A DNA stretch of 64,000 bases from Limnanthes douglasii subsp. nivea. Its lineage: Eukaryota; Streptophyta; Magnoliopsida; Brassicales; Limnanthaceae. Location of the stretch: positions 179,694,807 through 179,758,806 of the forward strand of contig JAUPFV010000004.1 of assembly GCA_036936605.1 (NCBI GenBank), read 5' to 3'. The notes under the pieces were generated by a model, which was not told the origin of the DNA, searched no databases, and saw only the letters and a program-made list of their open reading frames with translations. The position numbers and the translations under genes are program-made. Shown here in pieces: positions 21,901-31,635 of this stretch; the stretch's first letter is position 1; each line of letters opens with the position of its first letter.

Positions 21901-22478
21901 CCTCAAGAGGTATTCAGCATTGCTTTTCTTCACCTTTTCACCCACAAGCCAATGGGCAAGTTGAAGTGGCTAATAGAACAATTCTCTCCGGTTTAAAGAA
22001 AAACTTGGAAGGGGCTGCTGGGAAGTGGCCTAGTTATCTACAAGAAGTCTTATGGGCCTACCGGACAACACCTGGGGCTGCAACACAAGAATCCCCTTTT
22101 GCCTTGGTCTATGGGATGGATGCAGTAGCCCCCATAGAGAAGACACTCCCTTCCTTTCATGTTCATAACTTCTCCGGGCAGGCTAATGAGATGGCAGTTA
22201 GAAATCAGCTTGATTTGATCGAAGAAAGACGGGTTAAAGCTCATCTTAGAATGGCACACTATCAGGGCTTGATGAGAAGCAGGTTTGCTTCTAAAGTTAA
22301 AAGAAGAGATTTTCAACCAGGAGATAAAGTATTAAGGAAAGTTTTCTTGCATACAAAGGAAAAGCTCCTCGGAAAGCTGGCCCCAACTTGGGAGGGTCCG
22401 TATACTGTGGTTGAAAGAATCAAGCCTGGGACATATTGGTTGGAAGACAAAGATGGCAGGGTTTTAACTCACCCTTGA
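18936..22478 (+). CDS. E1 Pol: protease C-terminus, reverse transcriptase, RNase H, integrase
   Basis: 1180 codons in the -1 frame relative to gag. The frame is open from before the first listed codon, a GTG at 18936, so it is probably read by frameshifting rather than by its own start. Residues about 1-60 complete the protease (NAILGRSWLSRMHA). RT: MCIDFTDLNRACPKD, then SFMDAFSGYNQI, with catalytic Y340-I-D342-D343. RNase H: first acidic residue D626 in VRTDGG. Integrase: zinc region (GYYWPSIMKDA, CDPCQRY), catalytic D914 (LDLVGPLP), D974 (TDNGPQF), E1010 (NGQVEVANR), so DX35E is intact. No chromodomain follows. The ORF ends with THP-stop, where related copies read HPWNIEHLK: a tryptophan codon has become TGA, shortening the tail by about ten residues. 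Catalytic residues all look intact. Confidence 0.95.
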   Translation: MIGEFEEEVLLGRGPFKKMVRILFIVVDCPTCYNAILGRSWLSRMHAVASTVHQCLKYAVQGQVGVVRSSQKIARECYATALAPRTLGAVRINDQYQFEGLSGGEGEIDDPRETPGVLIPIEEVETHCLEEGKNVKIGSKMPQMLKEKMLKFLKDHQHIFAWCNADVTGVPSEVISHHLSVRRDVAPVVQKRRAFSIEKADVIVQEVDRLTKMGHIKESQYPLWTANPVLVKKKNGKWRMCIDFTDLNRACPKDLYPVPRIDQLIDSTSGNKLLSFMDAFSGYNQIQVDPKDQEHTTFVTDRGLHCYKVMPFGLKNSGATYQRLVNKAFADQIGRNMEVYIDDMMVKSVDEQLHLSDLQETFAKLAKVNLKLNPEKCVFGVQSGKFLGYIISEHGIQPDPDQLNALFQMEPPRNIKEVQRLTGRLAALNRFISRSSDRCAPFFQTLRGAKGFEWTPQCNEAFNEIKKHLSSPKTLFKPVDGETLFVYLAVSSYAISAVLVRKVDGHPHPVYYISKTLIDAERRYLKLEKLALALVIAARKMRPYFQAHPIIVRTSFPLKNVLQKADISSRMTKWSVELGDFDIDFAPRTAVKAQAVADFLVEFHYDRDSEQPTDSKDKKVWIVRTDGGSSTMGSGAGICLTSPYGDNMYQAICFAFRASNNESEYEAAIAGLKLAYICGAKRVKLLSDSQLLVHHALGLSEARKEQLVKYLLLLKNKALKFKAVVYEHIPRAENELADSLATIAYSESYPWIHVLESPSIQLNEGIKEEVFEVQVNRPQDWRSPLIQYLSDGIVPMDKPQAKTLKHRARGFLMLREVLYEKSYSKPLLRCLGDHESQIVLSELHDGEGSAHCGFRALTRRVLLSGYYWPSIMKDAKELVRRCDPCQRYNNEIHVPATPLESISEPIPFARWGLDLVGPLPVASGGRKTIIVAIDYFSKWIEAARLAGTTSKAVIKFILSNICCRFGVPQRITTDNGPQFDNREMESFCASRGIQHCFSSPFHPQANGQVEVANRTILSGLKKNLEGAAGKWPSYLQEVLWAYRTTPGAATQESPFALVYGMDAVAPIEKTLPSFHVHNFSGQANEMAVRNQLDLIEERRVKAHLRMAHYQGLMRSRFASKVKRRDFQPGDKVLRKVFLHTKEKLLGKLAPTWEGPYTVVERIKPGTYWLEDKDGRVLTHP

Positions 22479-23157
22479 AATATTGAACACCTTCGAATGT
22501 ACTTGGAATAACACTTGTGTAAATATTTACTTGTTTAAACATCCATGTAAATATTTGGGGGCATACCTTCCCCTCTTCGGTGGCACGGAGAGATTTCAAT
22601 GAAATTTGATGCCTTCTTCAATAATTTTCTAAGTATTTTCAAAATTCTGTTTCTTGTCATGCTACCCGGACTGAAAGATCTAAGGGTTATTTAAACTCTA
22701 GCCGGAGAATCTAAACACTCTCACAATGCAATTATTCAAAGCTACTTAAATTCTAGCTATCTAAATTAAAACAAATAATAAAAGAAGAGGATGGCTGGGC
22801 CAAATAAAAACATTCATTCAACAACTTAAAATTGCCTTGGCCTTCCAAGGACTTTTTGAACAAGTTTGGACAGAGTACAAAAAATCTGTCCGAATAGTAC
22901 CGGACACCACAACAAAAAGAGTGCCTTGGCCTTCCAAGGACTTTAGTTTAAACAAAAGATAAATAAAAGTAAACCATAAATTAAGGTTGAGCCTTTGAAG
23001 ATGGCTCACCCTCATCTGTCTTTTTGCCCTTGACGTCACTTTTCTCTTCGATTACCTTCTTGCCCTTGGGGTCAATCTCCTCTTCACCTGGGCTCTCTCC
23101 GGTTTCCTCTTCATCACCAGACGAGGACTCACCAGAGTACCCCTCATCAACCATGGT
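22479..23157. other. E1 spacer between pol and the antisense gene
   Basis: Holds the lost pol tail (frame open to TAA at 22509-22511), a G-run GGGGGCATACC at about 22557, and a 23-base word TGCCTTGGCCTTCCAAGGAC... occurring twice, at about 22832 and 22922. The two convergent transcripts (pol, antisense gene) should end here. No ORF of its own. Confidence 0.6.
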
Positions 23158-26045
23158 CTAATATGGGAGATTATCATCATCCACATAGCGCCATAATCCC
23201 CCTAGTCTCCTCTTCGGGAATTTCTCGTGAAACAGGAGGACCATATCAGACTTCACCTTCTGGATCATTAGCTCCTCGTTTTGGATCATCTCCCTGGCAT
23301 AGGCGTTGATCTTGGCCTTGATTGTGGCCTCTTGGTCCCTCACCAAAGCAGCCTTCTCTTTGACAGCCTGAGTCACAGCATTTTCTAAAGCAAGTTTGTC
23401 AGTAGTTAGGTTGGTGATGAGCTTCTCCTTGGCTGCAGTTTCTCCTCTTGAGGTTGTCAGGTCCTTCTCCAGTCCGGACAGCTTAGCCCGGAGGTCTTTT
23501 ATAATCTCTTCCAAAGAAGCAACTTTTGTGTTGCCTTCATCTTGATTCTTTTTTAGCTGATCATTTGCCTCCTTAAGCAAATCAATCTTAGTGGCAGCAG
23601 TCTGGAGGTCATTGGACAACTTCTCCTTCTCAGACTTGAGGTCTTTGATGGTGTCTGCCTGACTTCGGACTTGCCTTTCCAAAGTAAGCACTGGCTGTAC
23701 ATTGCTAAGTAAATAATGGGCTATGATGTCCTTCTCGCTAGAAACCATGAAAGTCTTACCGTTGAAATTGACCGTGTTGGAGCTGCTCGGAGGGACGTAG
23801 GGCCCTGCGAACTCGTCTCTGGGCAGGCCAAGAAAATATTCACCAAGTCCACCCAGACCGGTGATGTCCATTTCATCCAAGTTAAGCTCTCCCCCCTCAA
23901 CTTCATCTGTATGAAATTCCTTTGGAATCTCTTCCTGAAAGTCCCTTGGGATCTCTTCGGCCAGTGTAGGGTCAGTAGGGAAAGAAGGCTCCAGGTCTCG
24001 GAGAGCAACCTCATCTCCTTGGGAAGTCTTTTTCTTCTTGGCCTCCCTATCAGCACTCTCACTTGTTTGCTTGCGAGTCCTCTTAGAAGCCCTTGAGGGC
24101 TTAGGGAGGTTCACTTCCTGCTTCTCGCTCTCCTGTTCCACCACTTGTAAAAGGGCTGCATCAATTTGAACCTGTGCCAGTCCCTCTGTGTCTGTTGGGG
24201 CCTCCTTCTCATCGTCACCTGCCACCCTCTTGCCTTTCTTCTTCTTGCCCTTCATTTTACTTGGGGCTCTGGCCCAGGCAGGCAGGAAGAGAGTCCCATC
24301 CAGTTCATGAGACCTTCTCAGCATGATGTCTTCGTCAGGTTGGGTGGAGAACTCCTCCCAAGTCAGGTCTCTTCGACCTGTGGTATTCCACAGGTGAGAC
24401 CTTCCTAAGTTCCCAGAAGTGAAGGCTTTATGGAACCGGTTCTCCCAGTTCTCTGCGGCCCAAGCGTTGATTTTGCCACAGGAGACCTGTCCGGCCTTCA
24501 GGTAGTCTCCGAACTCCTTTGGCAGCTCTGATAAAACAAAAGAAAAACTAATTAGCATAAACTTAAAAGAAAAGAGAAATTCGAACAGAGACTTAAGATG
24601 AGAAGCTTACGGTCACTCCTCCATCTACTCCTCAGGAGGCTTGGATTCTCTACGGTCTTGATTTTCTTGCCATTCTCCCATGAGCCACTGACAAATAAGA
24701 ATTGGCTCCTCCATTTGCTCTCCGACTCCAGGAGATCATCGACAGCTTTAAGAACGTTCCCCATGTTGAAATGGTAGAAGGGGAACTGATGATGTTTGCA
24801 CAAGTTGGCCACAGCTGCAAACTCTTCCATGGGAAGAGGGATTCCAGATAACCTAGACGCCATAATACATGACATCAAGGTAAACCAACCGTTGGGGCTT
24901 AGCTGTGTCGGGCAGAGCTTGACCAAGTGAAAATAGCGCACTATCTCCGGGTCCAGTGGGAACCTGAGTCCCCAGTTGAATAGCTCCGTGAAGAAGACTA
25001 TCTCATTCCTTTTGCAGTCCATCGGGGTCTCCGGATCGATGGGAATTCGTATCTTTACATTCTCAGGGATCCCCCACTTAGTGCGCAACCGACCCAGATC
25101 TGAAGTATGGATGAACTCATACTTGGTCCTTAGCAAAGCTGAAAGATACTTGAACTCAACTTTATGAAAGCATGGCCCCACTCTCCCTTCAAGGCTCTCC
25201 GGCAGGTCCGGACGCCTCAGATACAAGTCCTCTTTGCCCTTCTTGGCAACAACGATAACAGTATCAGCCTGTCCTGAGGACTCAGACTCAAATCTAACCT
25301 CCTCAGTGGAGTCCTCCATCCTCTCCTCCATAATCGTTGGGTGAGCTTCAGTAGAAATAGTCCGGGGAGGATTGAGGCTTGGCAGAGCTGATCCTCCGGA
25401 TTGTTGGCTGTCCGTATTTACCCTACTTCTCACCTCAATTTGAGTTTCTGAGGTAGAAGATTCCTTGGGGGGCAGTGGGCTGCTGGCCTCTAGTCTTGAC
25501 AGCCTCTCCCGGGGAGCCCTTATAATTGCCCCAGACCCTGATACACTATCTTTTGCCCCCGATTTCGAGGGTGTGTTTTTAGAAGAAAGCCCTTTGACCA
25601 ACCTACTTGGCCTTTTCATGATTAGCTTGTCCGGGGAATGGTCAGAGTCAGACCCCATAGCAATGAAAGAAGATTTTTTCCTAACACTTGTGACAGTAAC
25701 TCCCGGTTCAACAGCAAGGATTGACTCCTGAACTGAGGAGCCAGATACTATGGGGGAGAGCGTTGATTGAAAGAATTTTTTAGTTTTTGTACCTTTGGAA
25801 GAAAATGAACCTCTATCAGATTCAGCGACAGAAGAGGCTGGTTTCTCAAAAGGCGACGATGGTAGCCCTGCAGCAAATCGTTTTTCCTTCTCAACTCTTT
25901 GAGCTTTCTCCAATTCTGAAAGGTTAAGCCAGCCACCCTTGATCAGTGTTGTTCTTGCTGTAAACATAAACAGCCAAGAAAGTTTTGAAGTTCTAGAGAG
26001 ATAAAGCTTTGAGTGAAATTGCAGAGTGAAATTTGAAAGAGACAA
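23158..26045 (-). CDS. E1 antisense gene, two exons (Transposase_28-like protein)
   Basis: Exon 1 is 26045-24611 and exon 2 is 24527-23158. Exon 1 ends after codon position 1 and exon 2 begins at codon position 2, so joining them keeps the frame and gives about 934 residues. A later start at M27 (25967) is also possible, because a minus-strand CTATAAAT box at about 26070-26079 is close to the first ATG. The N-terminal part is basic and serine-rich. Residues about 280-450 (EGRVGPCFHKVEFKYL, RTKWGIPENVKIRIP, NWGLRFPLDPEIVRYFHL) resemble the 'putative gypsy type transposon' domain (Transposase_28). Exon 2 has the RDLTWEEF region, a KKKKGKR nuclear-signal-like stretch, a coiled coil of about 150 residues, and a C-terminal SDMVLLFHEKFPK motif. 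Function is unknown. Related decayed copies lie in E2 and E3. Confidence 0.85.
24528..24610 (-). other. phase-1 intron in the E1 antisense gene
   Basis: 83 bases with a GTAAGC donor (24610-24605) and a TTTTATCAG acceptor (24528-24530) after a T-rich tract. Removing it joins the two reading frames exactly. Both relic copies lose homology to the protein at the same place and have comparable donor and acceptor words. Confidence 0.82.
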
Positions 26046-26391
26046 TGAGACAGTGAAAAGTGAATTAGAATTTATAGTAAATGTGAAAAAAGGAGTTGAT
26101 TCCTAGGAGAATCCGAAAAGTTGGGCAATGATTAAAAGACGGCGCTGATGTCATTAATGGCATTTAAAAGAGGTAACTTGTTCGAGAAAGTGGTGCGAAG
26201 TTCAAGGTGAAAAAACGGCTAAAGTAACCAATCGGAGAGTGACACGTGTCCCATTAACTCTGGCAAGAACCGTTTAGAATTCGTAACGTTCGGTCTGTCC
26301 GGGTTTATCCACAACTCTCTTCGAATCAAGAATCACTTCCTAAATCGGACTGTTTTTTAGTTCTTTGACAAGGACGCTTGTTCAAACACCT
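26046..26391. other. antisense-gene promoter region and 3' untranslated region of E1
   Basis: A minus-strand TATA-like CTATAAAT lies at about 26070-26079. The block has no ORF and leads to the polypurine tract. The segment 'gagtgacacgtgtcccatt' at about 26235 contains the palindromic word GACACGTGTC, an ACGT/G-box core, which could serve the antisense gene. Confidence 0.5.
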
Positions 26392-26401
26392 AAAAAAGGG
26401 G
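26392..26401 (+). other. E1 polypurine tract
   Basis: AAAAAAGGGG ends four bases before the 3' LTR start at 26406. This is the expected primer for plus-strand DNA synthesis. Confidence 0.8.
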
Positions 26402-26405
26402 CTCC

Positions 26406-26926
26406 TGATGAGTCCGAATGCGGAGTGCTCCCCGGAAGGGCAGATCAGTGTAATTCTCTCCGAACACCGGACATAACTTTTGGACCGGACAGATCTCTTC
26501 GAACCAATGTGAGCCTAAGGCTGTTCGAACTATGACTAAAGTACTAAAAAACCTAAACACTTCTTGACTAAGCTACCTGTCCTCCTGCTTAGAACTCATG
26601 GGTCTTTAAACATGACCCGGGTCCATTAAACTTGACCCGAAAGCCCATAAGGGCCCAAATAACATACTATAAATACTCAACCACCAGCATTAACTTCTAA
26701 TAATGAAAATTAACTGCTGCCAAGCTGCTTAATTCTCTCTCCACCTTGAAACACCCCTACACCACCTTGAAACACCCGTACACCACCTTGAAACACCCTT
26801 ACACCACCTTGAAACACCCCTACACCACCTTGAAACACCCTTACACCACCTTGAAACACCCTTACACCACCCCGAAACTCTACTTGAAATTACCAGCCTA
26901 CCCTCAGGCTACTTTAATCCTCACCA
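26406..26926 (+). repeat. E1 3' LTR
   Basis: 521 bases, TGATGAGTCC to CCTCACCA. It differs from the 5' LTR by two substitutions outside the repeats and by four extra 21-base units, exactly 84 bases. Confidence 0.95.
26741..26866 (+). repeat. 21-base tandem array in the E1 3' LTR
   Basis: Six full units of the CCACCTTGAAACACCC(C/T/G)TACA type, against two in the 5' LTR (16707-16748). Units differ at one position. The array lies downstream of the TATA box, so it is in the R/U5 part. Confidence 0.95.
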
Positions 26927-26931
26927 TAAAA

Positions 26932-29105
26932 TACAACTGAAACACTTTAAATGATAAACCTGAAGTTTAATAGTCTCGTTTTTACCTTCAAATTTTCTTA
27001 GATTTCTTTTCAATCAAATAATAATACTTTTGGATCAATCTATCAATGACTAGTCGACCCATTTAAAGAAGTTCCAAGCTCCTTCAATTTTCTGATAGAA
27101 AGTGGGAAAGTCGAGTTAAAATAGGTTTTCTTAGGCTTAAACAAATTAATCAAAATTTAGGGTTCAATAAAACTAACTCGATAGTTTCTGCATTTAATAA
27201 ATATCTGACCTAGGTTGTAATGAACGACAACCAGTTTCTCATAATAACATTTTAATTTCTCTTGATTCTCTTGTTGGGGTCTAAACTGACGAATCACTAC
27301 TTGAAATGTTTGGCTAATGAGGAGAAGGAGAAAGAAATACTATTGAAACCTCGTTGTTTAATGAAGAGAAGAAAAAATGAGAGAAGAAAATGATTGAATT
27401 TTAATGACGACAAAAGAGTATAAATGATAAATAATAAAACAAAGAGAATAATAAACTAAGTTGGAATTTAATATAATGAAAACTAGTATATAGTCTAATA
27501 TATGAGAGATAAGACATCACGTCATGGTCTAAGTTGATTAATGGTGTCATCAAATTAAAACAATCCACATATCAGAGATAACATGCCACATTATGTTTTC
27601 AGTCAAGGATAAAAACAAGCATACAAGTCGAAGGATTATGCGTGACCCTGATACCAAATTAGCTTTAGTTTCACGTGGCTGAGTTAAAGTGGACACCATA
27701 CGTTAGAGATTATATTTATAGTATTTACCAAGTCCTGGAATCCAGACTGCACATTTTAAATTGGGAAGATTAAATGAAAAAAAAAAAATCGAAGGCCTAT
27801 TCACCTATTTAAGCCGAGTATGAATAATAATAATAAAGTATGTAAAAAATAATATATTATTTCAAAAATATTTATGTTTATTAATCATGTTCCATGATCA
27901 TGCTTATGTAAAACTTGGTTTTTAAAATAGTACGTTGTCATTTGTACAACACCATATCTATGAAATGATAAATGAAAATAGTATTGACTAGTTAAAGACA
28001 TTTAGTTGGTATATAGGTGTAGTAGTAAATCTAATAACTAAAATAATGAGTTAATATAACTTAAGATGATGTGTTTTTTCATTATACTAGCGAAACGTTT
28101 GTGATCTATCATGACATAATTGTAAAAAATAAATAGGTAAATGATAATTGAAATTTATGATCATAAAAAATGAATAGAACCCCTATGTGAAAAGAAAAAA
28201 ATTCAAAGTTTAGCATATATTTAAACCTAAAATAACCTTGATATGTTTTTAGTAAAACTACATACAACTTGTACGATAAATGAAATTTATATAAATAATT
28301 ATCGATAATTACATAACAATAGTATTATCATGGAATATATTGTTATAAACTAGGTTAGCTTGTGATATAATGACTACGTAAAAGATGGACTACTAATTTA
28401 AATATGGACAACTATTATGTTTTTATAAAAACAATATGTTAGAGAATAATGGTAGAGTTTTTGGTTCTTTTTCTATTGTCAAATAGTTGAATAATATTCA
28501 CTGCATTTCGATGTCCATTGCCACTACTATACACACCATGTTTATTGGTCCAGTGATGAACAATTCTCTTTAAATAATTGATCTATCAACGAAACATGTT
28601 TATGCATAATAAATGATTTCATTCTTCAACACAACAATGTTAGATAGCCACCGAATTTCTAACTTTTTCAAGAGGTTTCACAAAGATGATCGATTATTGA
28701 CCAACATAGAATAACTCCAAATCAACATTCACACAATGCGGTATTTGAGATGATTTTGAAATATAAGTACTTAGAGCTAAACCACACATTTTTTATCAAA
28801 CCATTAGAGATGATCAATTTCACATTTAGATGAGCAAACAATTTTTTTAAAATCTATATTCTCCTATAATATAATAAAATTAACTTTCTTATCGAGACGT
28901 GGGATAATGAAAGGATCACATAAAATTTAAAATCTCCAAAATAGTCAATATTAACATAACAAATATACAACACGTACAATATATCTTTCAACAAGAATAT
29001 AAATAGAATAGGTTTATAAACATAATAATGTAAAAAAATTAAAAGTCTATTAATTAGAAAAACTTTTAAGTTTGAACTTTATAGTGGTATTATTATAGGT
29101 TAGGG
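26932..29105. other. unassigned AT-rich stretch right of E1
   Basis: I see no supportable coding frame, terminal repeats or RNA gene in this 2.2 kb. A TTTGGTATCAGGGTC word on the minus strand at about 27644-27658 resembles a copia primer site but has no LTR or Gag beside it. Confidence 0.45.
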
Positions 29106-30868
29106 GGCTAAAAACATGGTAAGTCTCCTATGTTTTTGACTTGTCTCACTTTAGTCCAGATCGTTCACTTGTGTAATAAACTGGTCTCCGACGTTTTAAA
29201 AAATACAACAAACTATTCCTTTTTTATGTAAGTCTATTATTCTGTCCAACTTTTCTCATTGACCATCCACGTCGGCTTTCACGCAGGATACTGACGTGGA
29301 CGCGATAGTAGTTTAATATTTACTATTAACTTTTCACTAAACCCTATTTACCTTATATCTAATGTAATACCCATCTCAATTCATAAAAAAATCGGCGTGC
29401 AATTAAACCTACCCCAATTTATCTAATATCTATTTGTGGTTCTTCTTCTTCAATAGTAGAATCTTATTGAATATGAATTTAATGGCAGCATCTTCTTCAA
29501 TGGATGTAAATCTGATTAGAAACTGCATCGCAAAATTGTAATTGACAAGAACACAAGAAAGAAGCTAAGATCCATGCCATGACTATCATTGAATAATATT
29601 CTGGTTTACAACCATTGTATTACAAACAATGAAGAAAAATTTAATTGGAGTTCCATATATGTTATAAATTGCCCACATATTAAAGTAATAAAATAAAAAT
29701 AAAAATCCAATTGAAGTTACAAACGAAGTTATATTCACAAAACTTTCAGTCGTGAAATGACTTTGATCAGTACATCCAACTAAAAAATGAAACCATGAAC
29801 ACCGTAAAGTCTAGATATGATTAATCTAAGAGAACAAAACCAAAAACACTTTAAATATAGGCTTGATGATTAATTTATAATCGTGCAAAAGACTATAATA
29901 AGCTACCATAAATATCAAATGGATTTGATTTCTCTAGCAAAACACGATGTTCAAATCATAGTCAACCCAAAAATAATCAATTAATAATCGGTAAATTAAA
30001 CTTCAAATCCAAGTATAAAATAAAAAACAAACAAAAACATAAAAACAATCACCTCCCCGATCGAATATCGAGGTTTTAACCTAAACAAAATCCCAAAATC
30101 GATGAACTCTTTACAACCCTTCTAATTCTTTTTAGGGTAAACAACAGTTCTAGCCATACTAACACCATACTAAGGGATTCCAAAGTTACCAATGGAACTG
30201 TGTATGTGTCTTTAATTATCTCCGTTGATGTCAAACAGAGTCATTACTGCTAAGATTATGAGCAAAATAAACCCTAGGTTGAATCTGGTTACAAATATAT
30301 GCAACAACTCTATTGAATCAAAAATTTATTAATTTATTGGTATTTAGAAATGCAAAAAAAAAAGTTTTGATTGAGACCATACAATGAGTGGTCATTGTTC
30401 TTGGTTAGTGAAATTTTGATAAGAAATTGAACTTAAGAAGAAATCTCCATTGTGAATTACAAAACTTACAAATTTTCTAATAGAGTTTACAGCCATTGAA
30501 GAAGATTTTGTCATTGAAGTCATATTAAAATATTCTACTATTGAAGAAGAATAACCACAAACAAATATTATTTACATTTGACTCAGTTTCATTACCGCTT
30601 CAGTTTTTTTATAAATTGGGCCAGGTATTTAATTATATATAAGATAAATAAGATTAGATAAAAAAAATAAAAGTAAATATTAGTGTCCTACATGGAAGCT
30701 GGTATGGATGGTCAAGTGAAAAAATTAGACATAAAAGTAGACTTACATAAAAAGACTAGTAATTTTATATTTTTTGAAACGTCGGAGACTAATTTATTAT
30801 GCAAGTGAAGGACGAGGACTAACGTGAGATAATTCAAAAATATAGAACACTTGCCATGTTTTTTAGGC
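29106..30868. mobile_element. long terminal-inverted-repeat (foldback) DNA element, no transposase
   Basis: The first about 430-440 bases (29106-29545) match the reverse complement of the last about 440 (30430-30868) along their whole length, with gaps. Shared words include AACATGG near the tips, GTCTCCGACGTTT, TTTTTATGTAAGTCTA, TTGACCATCCA, and TTCTTCTTCAATAGTAGAAT near the inner end. The middle 0.9 kb has no transposase frame. Long TIRs with a non-coding core suggest a non-autonomous Mutator-like or foldback element. A target duplication could not be fixed. Confidence 0.8.
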
Positions 30869-31134
30869 ATGTTTGGGTTAGACACCTCATTATTCATATT
30901 AAATCTATTCTTTAATTTTCAATGGTTTTTAACTCAATCAAACTCGTATGTCCTTAATGATTTATCTAATCTAAAAACTCATATTTTTAATCCTTTAAAT
31001 ACCAATGATCCAACCAACATAACCTTAAAATATTTCAAACCCAAATCATACCACTTTTAACTCATATTTTAACACCCTCTTCCCCCCATTTTAACAAAAA
31101 CTAGTTTTTTTTAATATCTCTACAATGTAAGAAG

Positions 31135-31635
31135 TGTTGGATATTTAAGTGTAATTGGATTGACTAGTCGACCAATGTAGTCGCAATATATTATCGAGCA
31201 AGTCGGAGAGTGTGGAGTACACACTTGTTAGAATATACTATGATTAGTGGGTCTAAAGGGCGGAGCCTGGCTATCGTTAAATTTATTTTCAATGATAAGG
31301 CTATTATAAAAAGTCAAGGAAATTTTAAATTTGGAAAATTAATTTGAATTTGAATTTGAATTTTAATTTTAATTTTTGGTCGGTTTTATGATTTAAAACT
31401 ATAGCCGTTTTGGATATAAAACTGTTTTACAGTTTGATTATTTTGGTTGAATAAATAAATATGGTTTTGTGAGAAAAAGACAACACATGAAAAATTATTG
31501 ATTCTTATTGTTCAAAAGAAAAGCTTTGATTTTATCCGGTTGAAAGTTTTGGAGAACCGCCAAAATAATTTTAATATGAAATTGTTAAAACAAGACTGCA
31601 GAATTTATCTAGCAATGTAAATAAAATTCCCAACA
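31135..31635 (+). repeat. C2 5' LTR
   Basis: 31135-31412 matches 34402-34650 (shared words GGATTGACTAGTCGACCAATG, GTTAGAATATACTATGATTAG, TTGGTCGGTTTTAT). The right end at about 31635 (TTCCCAACA) is inferred; no primer site follows, so the edge may have been lost. Confidence 0.7.

Larger units (their letters stand above)
16372..26926 (+). mobile_element. E1: structurally complete Tat-like gypsy LTR retrotransposon
   Basis: A 10,555-base element. It has 5' LTR 16372-16808, 3' LTR 26406-26926, both TG...CA, flanked by identical TAAAA target duplications at 16367-16371 and 26927-26931. Order on the plus strand: LTR, primer site, gag-protease, RT-RNase H-integrase, spacer, a long spliced gene on the minus strand, polypurine tract, LTR. 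Integrase lies after RNase H (Ty3/gypsy order) and there is no chromodomain. That, with the antisense gene between pol and the 3' LTR, points to the Tat group of non-chromoviruses, some members of which (Retand and Grande types) are known to carry such genes. Outside the tandem repeats I count two substitutions between the LTRs (CGGACAAAAC/CGGACATAAC and GGACCGCACAG/GGACCGGACAG). That means a recent insertion, on the order of 0.2 million years at usual plant LTR rates. Confidence 0.95.

Noticed and set aside
26405..26480. CTGATGAGTCC at the 3' LTR start, paired with GGAC about 60 bases on, resembling a hammerhead ribozyme (retrozyme-like).
   Set aside because: The required GAAA after helix II is absent (AAAA in one LTR, ATAA in the other), the loop is too long, and the 5' LTR lacks the leading C.
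26746..26940. 65-codon ORF of repeated KHPYTTL units in the 3' LTR.
   Set aside because: It is the translation of the 21-base tandem array, whose unit is a multiple of three; the 5' LTR has no such ORF.
27644..27658. TTTGGTATCAGGGTC on the minus strand, like a copia primer-binding site.
   Set aside because: No LTR end beside it and no Gag to its left; a single short word is not enough.
30875..30881. GGGTTAG next to the long-TIR element, similar to a telomere-type unit or part of a target duplication.
   Set aside because: Single copy and misaligned with the GGTTAGG on the other side; no duplication could be fixed.
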